DNA of 64,000 nucleotides from Arthrobacter sp. D5-1. Lineage in GTDB: Bacteria > Actinomycetota > Actinomycetes > Actinomycetales > Micrococcaceae. Each line of letters starts with the position of its first letter. The stretch's first letter is position 1. The stretch spans positions 1 to 64,000 of the forward strand of contig NZ_CP014573.1 in assembly GCF_017357425.1 (NCBI RefSeq), read 5' to 3'. Shown in pieces: positions 9,076 through 17,918 of the stretch. The notes beneath the pieces were generated by a model. That model worked only from the letters and a program-made list of their open reading frames with translations. It was not told where the DNA came from and made no database searches. A program made the translations under genes and the position numbers.

Positions 9076-10190
9076 ATGATCATCTCCGTCCCCAAGGAAA
9101 TCAAGAACAACGAGTTCCGCGTGGCCATCACGGCTGCCGGCGTGCATGAATTCAAAGCAAACGGCCACGACGTGCTCGTGGAAACCGGTGCCGGCGCCGG
9201 TTCCGGCATTAGCGATCAGGAGTACGCACTCGCCGGAGCTGAGATCGTTCAGACTGCAGACGAGGTCTGGGCCCGAGCCGACATGGTGATGAAGGTTAAG
9301 GAACCCGTGGCGTCCGAATACCGCCACTTCCGCGAGGGACTGCTCCTTTTCACCTACCTTCACCTTGCCGCGGAGCCGGCACTCACTCAGGCGCTTGTCG
9401 ACTCCGGCGTCACGGCCATCGCTTATGAGACGGTCCAGGAAGGCCGGGCGCTGCCGCTGCTCGCACCCATGTCCGAAGTGGCCGGCCGGCTCTCCGTTCA
9501 GGTCGGCGCGACCTCCCTTATGGCGCCCGCCGGCGGCAAAGGCGTGCTGCTCGGCGGCGTACCCGGCGTCCGCCCGCGAAAGTGGTGGTCCTCGGTGCAG
9601 GTGTTGCCGGCACCAACGCCGCCGCCATGGCGCTGGGCCTCGGTGCCGACGTCACCATCCTGGACATCAACATCAACCGCCTGCGCGAACTCGACGCCCA
9701 GTACCAGGGCCGGCTCAAAACCGTGGCGTCGAACTCGTACGAGATCGAAAAGTCAGTGATCGATGCTGATCTCGTCATCGGCTCCGTTCTGATTCCGGGA
9801 GCGAAGGCTCCCAAGCTCGTCACCAACGACCTCGTGGCCCGGATGAAGCCCGGCTCGGTCCTGGTGGACATCGCGGTGGACCAGGGCGGCTGCTTCGAGG
9901 ACACGCACCCCACCACGCATCAGGAACCCACGTACAAGGTTCACGAGACGATCTTCTACTGCGTGGCCAACATGCCCGGCGCTGTCCCGAACACCTCCAC
10001 CTACGCGCTGACCAACGTCACGCTCCGCTACGCGGTTGCTTTGGCCAACTACGGCGTCAAGGGTGCTTTCGACCGGCTCCCCGCTTTGGCGGGCGGTCTG
10101 AACGTGGCGGCGGGAAAGGTCACCCACAAGTCTGTCAGCGATGCCCATGGACATGACCTCGCCGACTGGCAGGACCTCGTAACGGTTTAA
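9076..10190 (+). pseudogene. ald: Alanine dehydrogenase, one frameshift
   Basis: Alanine dehydrogenase reversibly deaminates L-alanine to pyruvate with NAD. The first half starts [18 protein letters not shown] at 9076 and has the AlaDH_PNT N-domain ([23 protein letters not shown]). It reads to about 9570 ([14 protein letters not shown]), then derails; the following frame resumes with [20 protein letters not shown], the NAD-binding glycine motif, and runs to 10190 ([26 protein letters not shown]). One added C in the CGCCCGCG run near 9571-9576 gives a normal 371-residue enzyme. The break is either a sequencing error or a recent mutation, since nothing else has decayed. Confidence 0.85.
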
Positions 10191-10196
10191 AACAAC

Positions 10197-10230
10197 GGCT
10201 GTGCCTGCCCGAGAGAAGGCAGGCACAGCC
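10197..10230 (+). terminator. Terminator after ald
   Basis: A 13-bp stem (GGCTGTGCCTGCC / GGCAGGCACAGCC) with an 8-base loop, starting 6 bases after the ald stop codon. There is no clear T-run. Confidence 0.7.
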
Positions 10231-10258
10231 CGCTCCATAGGAAGGGGCACGGTATTAA

Positions 10259-10516
10259 ATGGCATTTCACCTGCAACCCAAATGGCAGCCGCTGGTTGGC
10301 CAACTGGTCATCGTGAAACTTCTGGATAAGGAGATCCGCCGCGGAGTTGTCGATGCAGTAACCGACGATGATCAAATCCTGTGGCTCGACAGTGACGGCG
10401 CCGAGCCCCGCCGTCTCTTTCACCGGGCAGACGGTTTCAGGGTATGGGTCGACTATAGATGGGAAACCGACAGGGCCAGCCTCTGCCCTGGCTTCCAGCA
10501 TGCTGCTGCACCATGA
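10259..10516 (+). CDS. Small conserved-looking protein, unknown function
   Basis: An 85-residue protein after GGAAGGGGCACGG. The core LVGQLVIVKLLDKEIRRG, AVTDDDQILWLDSDG, RRLFHRADGFRVWVDY reads like a small beta-barrel domain. I believe similar short proteins occur in Arthrobacter, but no function is known to me. It lies between the ald terminator and the next small gene, which its stop codon overlaps. Confidence 0.5.
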   Translation: MAFHLQPKWQPLVGQLVIVKLLDKEIRRGVVDAVTDDDQILWLDSDGAEPRRLFHRADGFRVWVDYRWETDRASLCPGFQHAAAP

Positions 10517-10752
10517 GGTGCGAACACTCCGCTGCGCCTGGACGCGTACAGGTTCTGGAACAGCTGCATGACGATAATGACTTAGCAAGAGCGATTACTC
10601 GGCTGCGCTCTGAAACAGTCCAGGATGAAGCGTCAGGCGTTCTTGTCACCTGGCACGGCCCCTGGTCCTACACCCTTGAGCTCAGCCACCAGATTCCTCC
10701 TGGACTCGTCTACGAGTGCGTCGCCCCTGAACAACTGAACTTCTCAGACTGA
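10513..10752 (+). CDS. Small protein coupled to the preceding gene, unknown function
   Basis: A 79-residue product whose ATG overlaps the preceding TGA (ATGA), implying translational coupling. It has a charged helix (VLEQLHDDNDLARAITRL) and a likely beta region (GVLVTWHGPWSYTLELS). No family is recognised. The overlap and lack of stop codons support a real gene, but it is short and has no independent ribosome binding site. The 290 bases that follow hold no gene I can support. Confidence 0.4.
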   Translation: MRCEHSAAPGRVQVLEQLHDDNDLARAITRLRSETVQDEASGVLVTWHGPWSYTLELSHQIPPGLVYECVAPEQLNFSD

Positions 10753-11044
10753 TTCAGGACTCGTCTGACTGATCGAGCCCATCAGCGCCCCTCCCCTGGC
10801 GTTGGCGCGCCGACGGCGCCTCCAGCAGGCTGTCAACCTCAATGACGAGCCGACCGCGGTGTCCATCGTCCCCTCACGGATGGGCGCCAGGCACACAGCC
10901 GGCGCGAACGCTGTGCCAGCGGTACATGTCGATCATCTGTGCCGGCGCGAAAATGGTGGAAGAGGCGGTAAGCCGCTCCCATTCCTGGTGTGTCGGGAGC
11001 GGGACCCCGCCGGCCGTGTGCAACCTGGCAACGCGAAGGAACCC

Positions 11045-11542
11045 ATGATGTCCGAACCTACTGTGGAAAGAGCAGATCTCGGCATGGCCTGGGCGGTGAA
11101 AGAGAGCTTTGTACAGTACGTGCAGTCTATGCGCGATGGACGCATACTCGTGCGCGAGGGTGCTGCCGTGACAAATACCCGGCAGTTCTATTTCCCGTTC
11201 AGAAGCCTGGATCATTCTGACGGGCACAACTTTGTGCTCCAGTTCGGTGGAGAGGCCCGCTTCCTCGCCCATCACGGGCTTATGTCGGTCTCGATTTGCA
11301 ACCCAAAAATAATAGTCGGGCCCGACGGGGCATGCTTGTCCATCGAACAAGGAAACGAGATTGTGCACCTCGCCCATCTCGACTTGCCGGCGGTGTCGGT
11401 GGAGGACGGCATCAATATGTGGGCAAATGTCCCGGTAGCTCTGACCAGCGCAGGAGCGGCTGTTTTCGCAGATAGCTATTCAGCCGGAGAAACACTGGCT
11501 CCGCTGACCATGAGGGCACCATCCTTTGTGGAAGTATCCTGA
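11045..11542 (+). CDS. Stand-alone HtaA-like domain protein
   Basis: A 165-residue protein; the ATG at 11045 follows GCGAAGGAACCC, and the longer frame from 10802 has no ribosome binding site. The sequence LGMAWAVKESFVQYVQSM, FYFPFRSLDHSDGHNFVLQFGGEARFLAHHGLM is the pattern of the HtaA domain found in actinobacterial haem-uptake proteins. Unlike those surface proteins it has one domain, no signal peptide, no TM segment and no sorting signal, so it appears to be cytoplasmic. Haem binding is therefore doubtful. Similar single-domain proteins may bind another ligand. Confidence 0.65.
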   Translation: MMSEPTVERADLGMAWAVKESFVQYVQSMRDGRILVREGAAVTNTRQFYFPFRSLDHSDGHNFVLQFGGEARFLAHHGLMSVSICNPKIIVGPDGACLSIEQGNEIVHLAHLDLPAVSVEDGINMWANVPVALTSAGAAVFADSYSAGETLAPLTMRAPSFVEVS

Positions 11543-11767
11543 CCCCGTTCTGGGGTGAACTGGCGGTACCAGCTGGGACAAGGTCCTGGGTTGCCCATGA
11601 GACGCCGTTCTTTGCCCCGCTCCGGACGTAACTCGTGGATCCGGGCACGAGGTACTGGCAAGGACCTGTTCCTGCCCGCAGACTCAATGAGTCCAGGGGC
11701 AGGAATCGCTGCATCGGCTAGTGTCCAACGTCCACCCCGCGGCCGCAGCGCCACCACGCACTGTTGG

Positions 11768-12532
11768 TTACTGAGTAGCCACCGTTGCCGTGGTTCGGAC
11801 CAGGTGGGCGAAGCGTCGCGCCATCGCTTCGGTATGCTCCCTCACGATCTGGTCTTGATTCTCGAATGCTTTCATTCCGCGGCCGGCACGCTCCACGGCA
11901 ACCGTGTCATTCTCATTGACCAGGGACAACCACTGGCGGTAGACCACCGGCGAGATCTCCGGGTGAAACTGAACTCCCCATGACATCTCGCCTACTCGAA
12001 AAGCCTGGTGCGGATACTGGGCCGTCATCCCGAGCCATACTGCTGACGGCGGGAGTTGTTCGATTACGTCCCCATGCATGGCGCCTGCGAAGAAGGGACC
12101 CGGCAATCCGGCCATCAAGGGATCCTCGGCAGCATCGGGCCGTAATGCCACCTCGACGACCCCCGCCTCGAGGCCTTGGTCTCCTCTGGCCACGGTCCCG
12201 CCGAACGTCTGTGCCATCAGCTGAGCTCCAAGGCAGATCCCTAGCGTGGGCTTCCTCTGGCTGGCGGCGGCCGCCATAAGGCGTCGGATGTCGGTAAGCC
12301 AGTGATAGGCATGGTCGTCCAAGGAGCTCATGTCTCCGCCAAGAACCACCAGGGCGTCCTCCTGGATCACGTCCGGGATCACGTCGCCACTGAAAGGCTG
12401 GATAATTCTGGTGGTTATTCCCTCGTCATGCAGCCAACCACCGAGACGGTCCAGCGGGCAGTGGAAATCTGGCTGTATGACGAGTGCCTGCAGGGTACCG
12501 GTACCTCGGGGCAGGTTTGGCTGATTGGTCAT
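11768..12532 (-). CDS. Class I glutamine amidotransferase-like protein
   Basis: A 254-residue stand-alone GATase1 fold. LGICLGAQLMAQTFGG holds the nucleophile elbow with Cys100, and FHPE holds His190 and Glu192 of the catalytic triad. The ATG at 12532 is chosen because AAGGA lies 9 bases upstream. Members of this group hydrolyse glutamine or gamma-glutamyl bonds and are often labelled GMP-synthase-like without doing that job. It sits at the edge of an island with a gamma-glutamyl ligase and a second gamma-glutamyl hydrolase, so a role with gamma-glutamyl amides is plausible. A palindromic half-site for the island operator lies 165 bases upstream. Confidence 0.75.
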   Translation of the reverse strand: MTNQPNLPRGTGTLQALVIQPDFHCPLDRLGGWLHDEGITTRIIQPFSGDVIPDVIQEDALVVLGGDMSSLDDHAYHWLTDIRRLMAAAASQRKPTLGICLGAQLMAQTFGGTVARGDQGLEAGVVEVALRPDAAEDPLMAGLPGPFFAGAMHGDVIEQLPPSAVWLGMTAQYPHQAFRVGEMSWGVQFHPEISPVVYRQWLSLVNENDTVAVERAGRGMKAFENQDQIVREHTEAMARRFAHLVRTTATVATQ

Positions 12533-12696
12533 TCTCAAAATTCCTTATCGGGCGGTCGGGGTTTCAGATTTCGAAACCCCCGGTTGTGAAGGGACGGTGG
12601 CTTCCTGCGCGGGCAACCCGGCCACCAAGGCCCATGGCCTTAGTCCCCGGAGCCACGCGGACAACTTCAACGTAGCGAACACCATGGCCGGGACCG

Positions 12697-12713
12697 CAGT
12701 GCCGTTTGCACAT
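12697..12713. promoter_or_regulatory. Imperfect copy of the island operator
   Basis: CAGTGC-CGTTT-GCACAT has one arm identical to the ATGTGC-N5-GCACAT palindrome found at 20262 and 23621; the other arm matches 4 of 6 bases. It lies upstream of the amidotransferase gene on the minus strand. Confidence 0.4.
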
Positions 12714-12798
12714 TAAGATCCAAATGTGTGTGCCATAGACAGCCTGGTGCCCTTGGGATCCCGCGAATATTCCTCAGCGGACCCGGCCGCTGTTGCCG

Positions 12799-14583
12799 TC
12801 ATTGAAGAACCGCGCGGTGGCCTTCGCGCATCGCCAGTCGCGCAGCAATGCCCGTGGGCAGCCAGTCGCCGGCTTCTTCGAATGAATGACCGATGAGCTG
12901 CTCTACGCGCTGGAGCCGTTGCCGGAGTGTGTTGCGGTGGATGTGCAGTTTGGAGACCGTGTCGGCACTGGATCCTTTATTGGACAGGAGCATGGCGACT
13001 GTTTCGGCCAGCTGGGTTCCATTTTCCGCATCGTAGTGCATGAGGGATCTGAGTTCCGCGAGCACGTCCCTGATCTCCGCAGACATCCCCTCGCCAACAA
13101 GGGGCAGTTCCTGCAGGTGTTCTATGTCGCTGAAAGAGGTGACCCGTCTCCCGGATGTCCTGCCGACGAGTTCTGTCCAGGCCAGTGCGGTTTCGGCGTC
13201 TGAGAGCGCTGGCTGCAGAGAGGCGACGTCCCGCGCCAGCGGACCTACGCCGGCGAAGGCTGAGACGCCACGGTGTTCGTCGAGGTCAGAAAGAGTCGTC
13301 TCCAGCTTCGCCTTGATCTCTTCTCCGGAGCCGGAGGGGGTATCGATAAAGAGCAGGCTGAGGGGGCCTTCGGTGAAGACCAGGGATCGGGGGCCGGCCA
13401 GCTCCTGAAGGTAGGGGGCGATGCGTCTGGACACCGCGTCAGAGTCGAATTTCAGCCGTTTCACCCGCACCAGGACCGGCAGAGTGCGGCCCTTGGACCA
13501 TCCTGACTCCTCGAGAATGCGGGCGAATGTGCTCGTGCCGACGCTTCGGAGCAGGCGTGAAGCATGGGATGAGCCGACGGACTCCAGTTCTACTGCTTCA
13601 AAGAGGGCGGCCAGCTGAGAGCAAATGGCGCTGAGCCGATCGAGCTCTCTGGTGGAATAGCGGCGTGGACGATAGCACGTGACGATGCCCCGGGTGCTCG
13701 TCAGGCCAAAGGAGACAGATATCCGCTCGTGTCCGGCGAAGTTGGATTCAATGAATTCGGACGTTGCTGTTCGTGAGTGAGTGGTTCGAACTACGATTCC
13801 GCTTCGCTCGCCCTTGTCCATTGCGATGGCGGTGGGCGGCGATGTGGCTGCACCCCGGCCGAAATATTCAATGACGCAGCCGTCGGAGCTCATGTGCTTA
13901 AGAATCGCCTGGGTGGCCACTTGGGCGCATTGTAGGACGGAAGTGGCGGAGTTGATTGGGAAATCGACGAGGAAGTGCGCTGCTGCGGATTGGCGCCGCA
14001 AGTCATCAACTGTCTCAGCCTGCAGCAGGCCGCTGGCAAGCAGCACTCCCACCTCGTCAGCAATCAGCTTTGACTCCCAGGTGAAGGTTTCCTCCTCATA
14101 TGACCAGAGGCTGAACACGCCAAGGAGGGTCCCGGTCGGTGCCACGATCGGGACAACCAGCATCGAATTGAATTCTTCTTCCTGCAGTTCGCTGATGCTG
14201 GCGAACCTCGGGTCCTGCTGAATGTTCTTGTTTAGGACAACCGACTGTCTGGTGAGTCCTGCCCAGCCAGTTACACCTTCGCCGAGGCGAAGGGTGATTC
14301 GTCCCACTTGCTGGCTTTGCACTCCAGGGGTGCCTGCGCGCATGACAAGGACTTGTTCCTGTTCATCCCACAGGTAGACGAAAACCCCTGCTGAGTTTGT
14401 TGCCCTGGCTACCAAGTCCACTGCTCTTTGGGCAAGCGCGAGTGGATCGGGTCCTTCCATCATGAGCTGCGTGAGCTCGGACAGGGTGTCTGCGCGAAGC
14501 TCTGCTATTTGGAGTTTGTGGCGATAGCCAGCGGGCAGGACCTCATTCGGTTGCGGGGCCGCGGGTTCAGCAGGGGGTTTCAT
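12799..14583 (-). CDS. PucR/CdaR-type transcriptional regulator with GAF domain
   Basis: A 594-residue regulator. Residues about 30-190 form a GAF-type sensor (ALAQRAVDLVARATNSAGVF, GEGVTGWAGLTRQSVVLNKN, LVVPIVAPTGTLLGVFSLWS). The middle resembles the PucR-family degenerate cyclase-like region, and the C-terminus is the HTH_30 helix-turn-helix of this family (LHIHRNTLRQRLQRVEQLIG, about residues 540-560). Such proteins activate catabolic genes in response to a small molecule. It is the last gene of the long minus-strand operon, 4 bases after the ferredoxin reductase, so it would be co-induced with the enzymes. It is the best candidate to bind the shared palindrome. Confidence 0.85.
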   Translation of the reverse strand: MKPPAEPAAPQPNEVLPAGYRHKLQIAELRADTLSELTQLMMEGPDPLALAQRAVDLVARATNSAGVFVYLWDEQEQVLVMRAGTPGVQSQQVGRITLRLGEGVTGWAGLTRQSVVLNKNIQQDPRFASISELQEEEFNSMLVVPIVAPTGTLLGVFSLWSYEEETFTWESKLIADEVGVLLASGLLQAETVDDLRRQSAAAHFLVDFPINSATSVLQCAQVATQAILKHMSSDGCVIEYFGRGAATSPPTAIAMDKGERSGIVVRTTHSRTATSEFIESNFAGHERISVSFGLTSTRGIVTCYRPRRYSTRELDRLSAICSQLAALFEAVELESVGSSHASRLLRSVGTSTFARILEESGWSKGRTLPVLVRVKRLKFDSDAVSRRIAPYLQELAGPRSLVFTEGPLSLLFIDTPSGSGEEIKAKLETTLSDLDEHRGVSAFAGVGPLARDVASLQPALSDAETALAWTELVGRTSGRRVTSFSDIEHLQELPLVGEGMSAEIRDVLAELRSLMHYDAENGTQLAETVAMLLSNKGSSADTVSKLHIHRNTLRQRLQRVEQLIGHSFEEAGDWLPTGIAARLAMREGHRAVLQ

Positions 14584-14587
14584 CGTT

Positions 14588-15748
14588 TCAGCTTAGAAGG
14601 CTCATGCCCAGGGAGGCCCGGCTGAACTGCCTTGGCGCGTTGACGCCGATCCAAGCCACGTCCTCCTCCGCAGATCCAATCCGGTACAGGGCGGCGTTGC
14701 GTTCCTCCGCAGCGTATACCTGTACAAGTTCGCCTGCCGGCGGAAGCATTCCGTGTACCTGTACCTTTCGGCCGAACTGCTCCGTCCACCCGTACGGAGC
14801 CTGTTCCAGTTCGCTGGAGTTGAAGCCTGCAAAGTATTCAGCCAAGGCTGCGCCATGCCGTTGGGCCTGGGTCCAACTCTCGAACCGCCGAAAGGTTTTG
14901 TCCTCGGCCTGCCGGGCCGAAACGTCTCCGATAGCGAAGATCCCGTCGGCGATTTCACCGCTGGTCAGCAGGGCTTTCCCGTCCGCAGTGCAACGGACTC
15001 CGTTGGAAATGTCGAGCTCGCTGTAGGTCAGCCATTCGGTGTGGGGGCGTGCGCCGACAGCGCTGATCACCAGGTCGGCGTGCAGGTCCAGGCCGCTGAC
15101 CCGGACCGTCCACTGCGCATCCGTTTTCTGAATGGATTCCACAGCAACCCCAAAATGAGTTACGACACCGGCCTGATGCATCCATGCCTTCGCTTCCTCT
15201 CCCAGATGTCCTGAAAAGAAGCGCTGCATTGGTTGCGGAGCCAAATCCACTACCGTGACGGCAAGCCCACGCTGGGCGAGTGTAGATGCCAGTTCCGCAC
15301 CAATGGTTCCGGCGCCGATGATGATCGCACTGGCAGCTCCTGCATCCACGGCGCTGCGCAGGGCAAGGGCGTCCTGGGCGGTTCTGAGGCTGAGAACGCC
15401 CGCTGGCTCGTTCGGCAGCCGGATTGAGCCGGCTCCGGTGGAGATGACGACCGCGTCAGCCGCTACTTCTCCGAGCTTGTCCGTCAGGACAGTCCGCTTG
15501 TCGGTGTGCAGCCCGATGGCCTTTGCATTGAGGATCGGCGTAGCCTCCGGCCACCACTCGGCCGGTTCGACGGGACCAGTGCCAAGAAGGAATTGCTTGG
15601 ACAGCGGGGGCCGGTCGTAGGGCGCGTTCGGGTCTGAATCAATGACGATAAATTCGCCTGCAAAGCCCAGCTCGCGGCTGCGTTCAATCAGCATCGCCGA
15701 CGCAACCGAAGCGCCAATGACCGCAACCCGGTTTGGCAGATGTGTCAC
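14588..15748 (-). CDS. FAD-dependent ferredoxin reductase of the P450 system
   Basis: A 386-residue flavoprotein of the ferredoxin/putidaredoxin reductase group, which passes electrons from NAD(P)H to a ferredoxin. N-terminal FAD site VAVIGASVASAMLIE is a variant (Ser where the usual motif has Gly at the last position); the NAD(P)H site is IIIGAGTIGAELASTLA at about 140-156; the C-terminal FAD site is DGIFAIGDVS. The DRPPLSKQFL segment is also typical. The GTG start overlaps the ferredoxin stop by 4 bases, so the two are translationally coupled. With the ferredoxin and P450 it makes a complete class I P450 chain. Confidence 0.9.
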   Translation of the reverse strand: MTHLPNRVAVIGASVASAMLIERSRELGFAGEFIVIDSDPNAPYDRPPLSKQFLLGTGPVEPAEWWPEATPILNAKAIGLHTDKRTVLTDKLGEVAADAVVISTGAGSIRLPNEPAGVLSLRTAQDALALRSAVDAGAASAIIIGAGTIGAELASTLAQRGLAVTVVDLAPQPMQRFFSGHLGEEAKAWMHQAGVVTHFGVAVESIQKTDAQWTVRVSGLDLHADLVISAVGARPHTEWLTYSELDISNGVRCTADGKALLTSGEIADGIFAIGDVSARQAEDKTFRRFESWTQAQRHGAALAEYFAGFNSSELEQAPYGWTEQFGRKVQVHGMLPPAGELVQVYAAEERNAALYRIGSAEEDVAWIGVNAPRQFSRASLGMSLLS

Positions 15749-15981
15749 GATGCCGAAACCTCTGATGCTTTCTCGCTGGCCTCGTTCGTTTCACGTTCCA
15801 GGATTGCCCGTTCGGGGCAGTTCCGGATGGCCTTGCGGACGTTGGGTTCATCGCCGCTGTTTTCGCGGCCAGGAATGACGTGCGCGTAGCCTTCCTCGTC
15901 GATCTCAAAGGTTTCGGGTGCCAGAGCCCAGCACCGGGCGTGGCCTTGGCAACGCCCTCCGTCGACCCAAAGTTCTCCCAT
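15745..15981 (-). CDS. [3Fe-4S]-type ferredoxin
   Basis: A 78-residue electron carrier between the reductase and P450. Cys11, Cys17 and Cys55 sit in CQGHARC and NCPERAI; His14 replaces the cysteine that would complete a [4Fe-4S] site, which is usual for P450-partner ferredoxins. The ATG at 15981 is chosen over the longer frame to 16029 because GGAG lies about 11 bases upstream and the protein aligns from MGELWVDGGRC. It starts 5 bases after the P450 stop and overlaps the reductase start. Confidence 0.92.
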   Translation of the reverse strand: MGELWVDGGRCQGHARCWALAPETFEIDEEGYAHVIPGRENSGDEPNVRKAIRNCPERAILERETNEASEKASEVSAS

Positions 15982-15986
15982 GGTGA

Positions 15987-17180
15987 TCAAGCTCCAATCT
16001 TGAGGGTAAGCGGGCCGACGCCGTGCCACGGTTCGTCGTCATTCGCCCGTTCGAAGTGAGGGACAGCCTTCAGGAATTCCTCCATGGCGATAACCATTTC
16101 GGCGCGGCCAAGGTTCGAGCCGAGGCACCGGTGTATCCCTCCGCCGAAGGCCAGGTGGCGGTTGTCTTCACGGTCAATCTTGATGTCATTGGGTTCTTCG
16201 TAGACCTCCGGGTCACGGTTGCCCGCGCCGAAGACGAGCACTACGCGTTCGCCAGCCTTGATTTCCTGGCCCCGGACAACTGTGTCCTTCTTCGCGGTGC
16301 GGGCCATGGCCTGGACCGGGGAGAGGGTCCGCAGGAATTCTTCTGCTGCGGTGGGGATCAGGTCCGGGTCTTCCCGCAACTGCTGCTGGGCCTGCGGGTT
16401 GCCGGCCAGGTACCAGAGGGCGGAACGGATCGCCCAGGCGGTCGTGTCCAGCCCGGCGAGGAAGAGGAGGTAGCAGTACGACAGCAGCTCTTCACGCGTG
16501 AGCTTCCGACCTTTCACTTCCGCTTTGAGAAGCTGGGTGATCAGGTCATTGCTGGCGTCCGCTTCCGGTCCGGCCTTTTCCCGTTCGTCGAGAAGGCGGT
16601 CGAAGTAGTCGTTGAGTTCGCGTCCGGCCGCATATGCGGTTTCCGGATGCGCGGTCCGCTCATAGATGATTTCGTCGATCCACCGGTCGAAGATTGGCCA
16701 GTCCTGTTCCGGATATCCGGCCAGGCGGCTGAAGATAATGGTCGGCATCGGGCGGGCAAGCTTTGCCGAGACATCAACGACGTCGCCGGCTGTGAGGACT
16801 TCCTGGCACAGCTGCTGAGCGGTCTCCCGCATGCCGGGTGTCAGCTTTGAGATGTTCATGGGGGTGAACATCGGCAGCAGAATTTTGCGGAAGTCAGCGT
16901 GGGTCGGGGGATCGATGTCGATAGGAATCAGGGGGACGTCAGTGCCGAACGCCGGGAGGAGCATTGAGGGTCCGACAGCGAAGGTGTCGGGGTCCTGCTC
17001 GGCGTTGAAGATATCTTCGCTTTTGGTGATGTACCAAAAGCCTCCATACTTGTTGCTGTGCCCAACAGGGCCGTTGGCCAGGATGTCCTGGTATTCGTCG
17101 AAAATGTTGTCGAGCGACCGTCCGTGGAAGTCAAAGTCTGACTTGTTGTGGCTGAGTCCCCGCTCAGTTTCTGTGCTCAT
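15987..17180 (-). CDS. Cytochrome P450 monooxygenase
   Basis: A 397-residue soluble bacterial P450. The I-helix oxygen-activation motif AGLDTT is at 242-247, the K-helix EEFLR (ExxR) at 281-285, and the haem-ligand loop FGGGIHRCLGS at 345-355 with Cys352. The start at 17180 overlaps the preceding hydrolase stop (ATGA) and has AGGAG upstream; a longer frame to 17297 is a read-back into that gene. Encoded with its ferredoxin and reductase, it belongs to class I. In the amine island it probably hydroxylates an amine or a gamma-glutamylated amine. P450-ferredoxin-GS gene sets are known for cyclic amine (morpholine/piperidine) degradation in mycobacteria, which makes that one possible substrate class. 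CYP family not assigned. Confidence 0.95.
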   Translation of the reverse strand: MSTETERGLSHNKSDFDFHGRSLDNIFDEYQDILANGPVGHSNKYGGFWYITKSEDIFNAEQDPDTFAVGPSMLLPAFGTDVPLIPIDIDPPTHADFRKILLPMFTPMNISKLTPGMRETAQQLCQEVLTAGDVVDVSAKLARPMPTIIFSRLAGYPEQDWPIFDRWIDEIIYERTAHPETAYAAGRELNDYFDRLLDEREKAGPEADASNDLITQLLKAEVKGRKLTREELLSYCYLLFLAGLDTTAWAIRSALWYLAGNPQAQQQLREDPDLIPTAAEEFLRTLSPVQAMARTAKKDTVVRGQEIKAGERVVLVFGAGNRDPEVYEEPNDIKIDREDNRHLAFGGGIHRCLGSNLGRAEMVIAMEEFLKAVPHFERANDDEPWHGVGPLTLKIGA

Positions 17181-17917
17181 GAGAATTGCTCCTGAAGTGG
17201 TTTCTGTGACTGTGCGTACGCTGCGGCCTTCTCCACGAGATCGACGAAGAGGGCCTTCTGGGCTTCGTGGTAGTCGACCATGTGCTCGGGATGCCATTGG
17301 ACTCCGATGAGGCGGGCATCGTCGGCTTCAATTGCTTCGATAACGTCGCCTTCCCGTCCCACGACACGAAGGCCTGTTCCGAGCTTTCCCAAGCCCTGGT
17401 GGTGGTAGCTGTTCACGGGAATGGTCAGGTCTTTGGCGATCCGGGCAAGTTCGGAACCGGGCTCCAGCTGTACCTGGTGCCATGGTTCATGAGAGGGATG
17501 GTCCTGCCAGTGCCCCCTGTCCGGGCTCACTTCCTGGACGAGGTTTCCGCCTCGAATAACGTTGACTAGCTGCATCCCCCGGCAAGTGGCCAGGATGGGC
17601 AGGCCGCGGAGCATGGCCTCGTTGTAAAGCTCGATTTCGAAGTCGTCCCTGATGTCGCACACGTCATAAACAGTGTCGACCGGGTCCTCGCCATACAACC
17701 GGGGGCTGATGTCACCGCCGCCGGTGAGGATCAGCCCGTCGAACCCTTCAAGCGCCGCATCCGGGATCGTTGCCGTGGACGGAAGAATGGCGGGACGGCC
17801 GCCTGCGGCAAGCACGCCGTTGGCGTAGGCCATGTTCTGGACCGTTGAAGGCATCGGGCCGAAGGCGGTATCGACGGTCTGCCGGGCCGCGGAAATGGCA
17901 ATAAGGGGCGACCTCAT
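17177..17917 (-). CDS. Gamma-glutamyl hydrolase, PuuD-like (peptidase C26)
   Basis: A 246-residue class I amidotransferase-fold hydrolase like PuuD, which releases glutamate from gamma-glutamyl-GABA. The nucleophile Cys112 is in ATCRGMQ and the His209-Glu211 pair in GVQWHPE; GLILTGGGDISPRLYG (61-76) is the family oxyanion-loop region. It begins one base after the SDR stop and overlaps the P450 start, inside the same operon as the glutamine-synthetase-like ligase. Ligase and hydrolase together indicate that a substrate is carried as a gamma-glutamyl conjugate and freed at the end. The exact conjugate is not known. Confidence 0.9.
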   Translation of the reverse strand: MRSPLIAISAARQTVDTAFGPMPSTVQNMAYANGVLAAGGRPAILPSTATIPDAALEGFDGLILTGGGDISPRLYGEDPVDTVYDVCDIRDDFEIELYNEAMLRGLPILATCRGMQLVNVIRGGNLVQEVSPDRGHWQDHPSHEPWHQVQLEPGSELARIAKDLTIPVNSYHHQGLGKLGTGLRVVGREGDVIEAIEADDARLIGVQWHPEHMVDYHEAQKALFVDLVEKAAAYAQSQKPLQEQFS

Positions 17918-17918
17918 G

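Noticed and set aside
10802..11044. N-terminal extension of the HtaA-like protein
   Set aside because: No start signal at 10802; the first ATG with a good ribosome binding site is at 11045, and the extension has no signal peptide.
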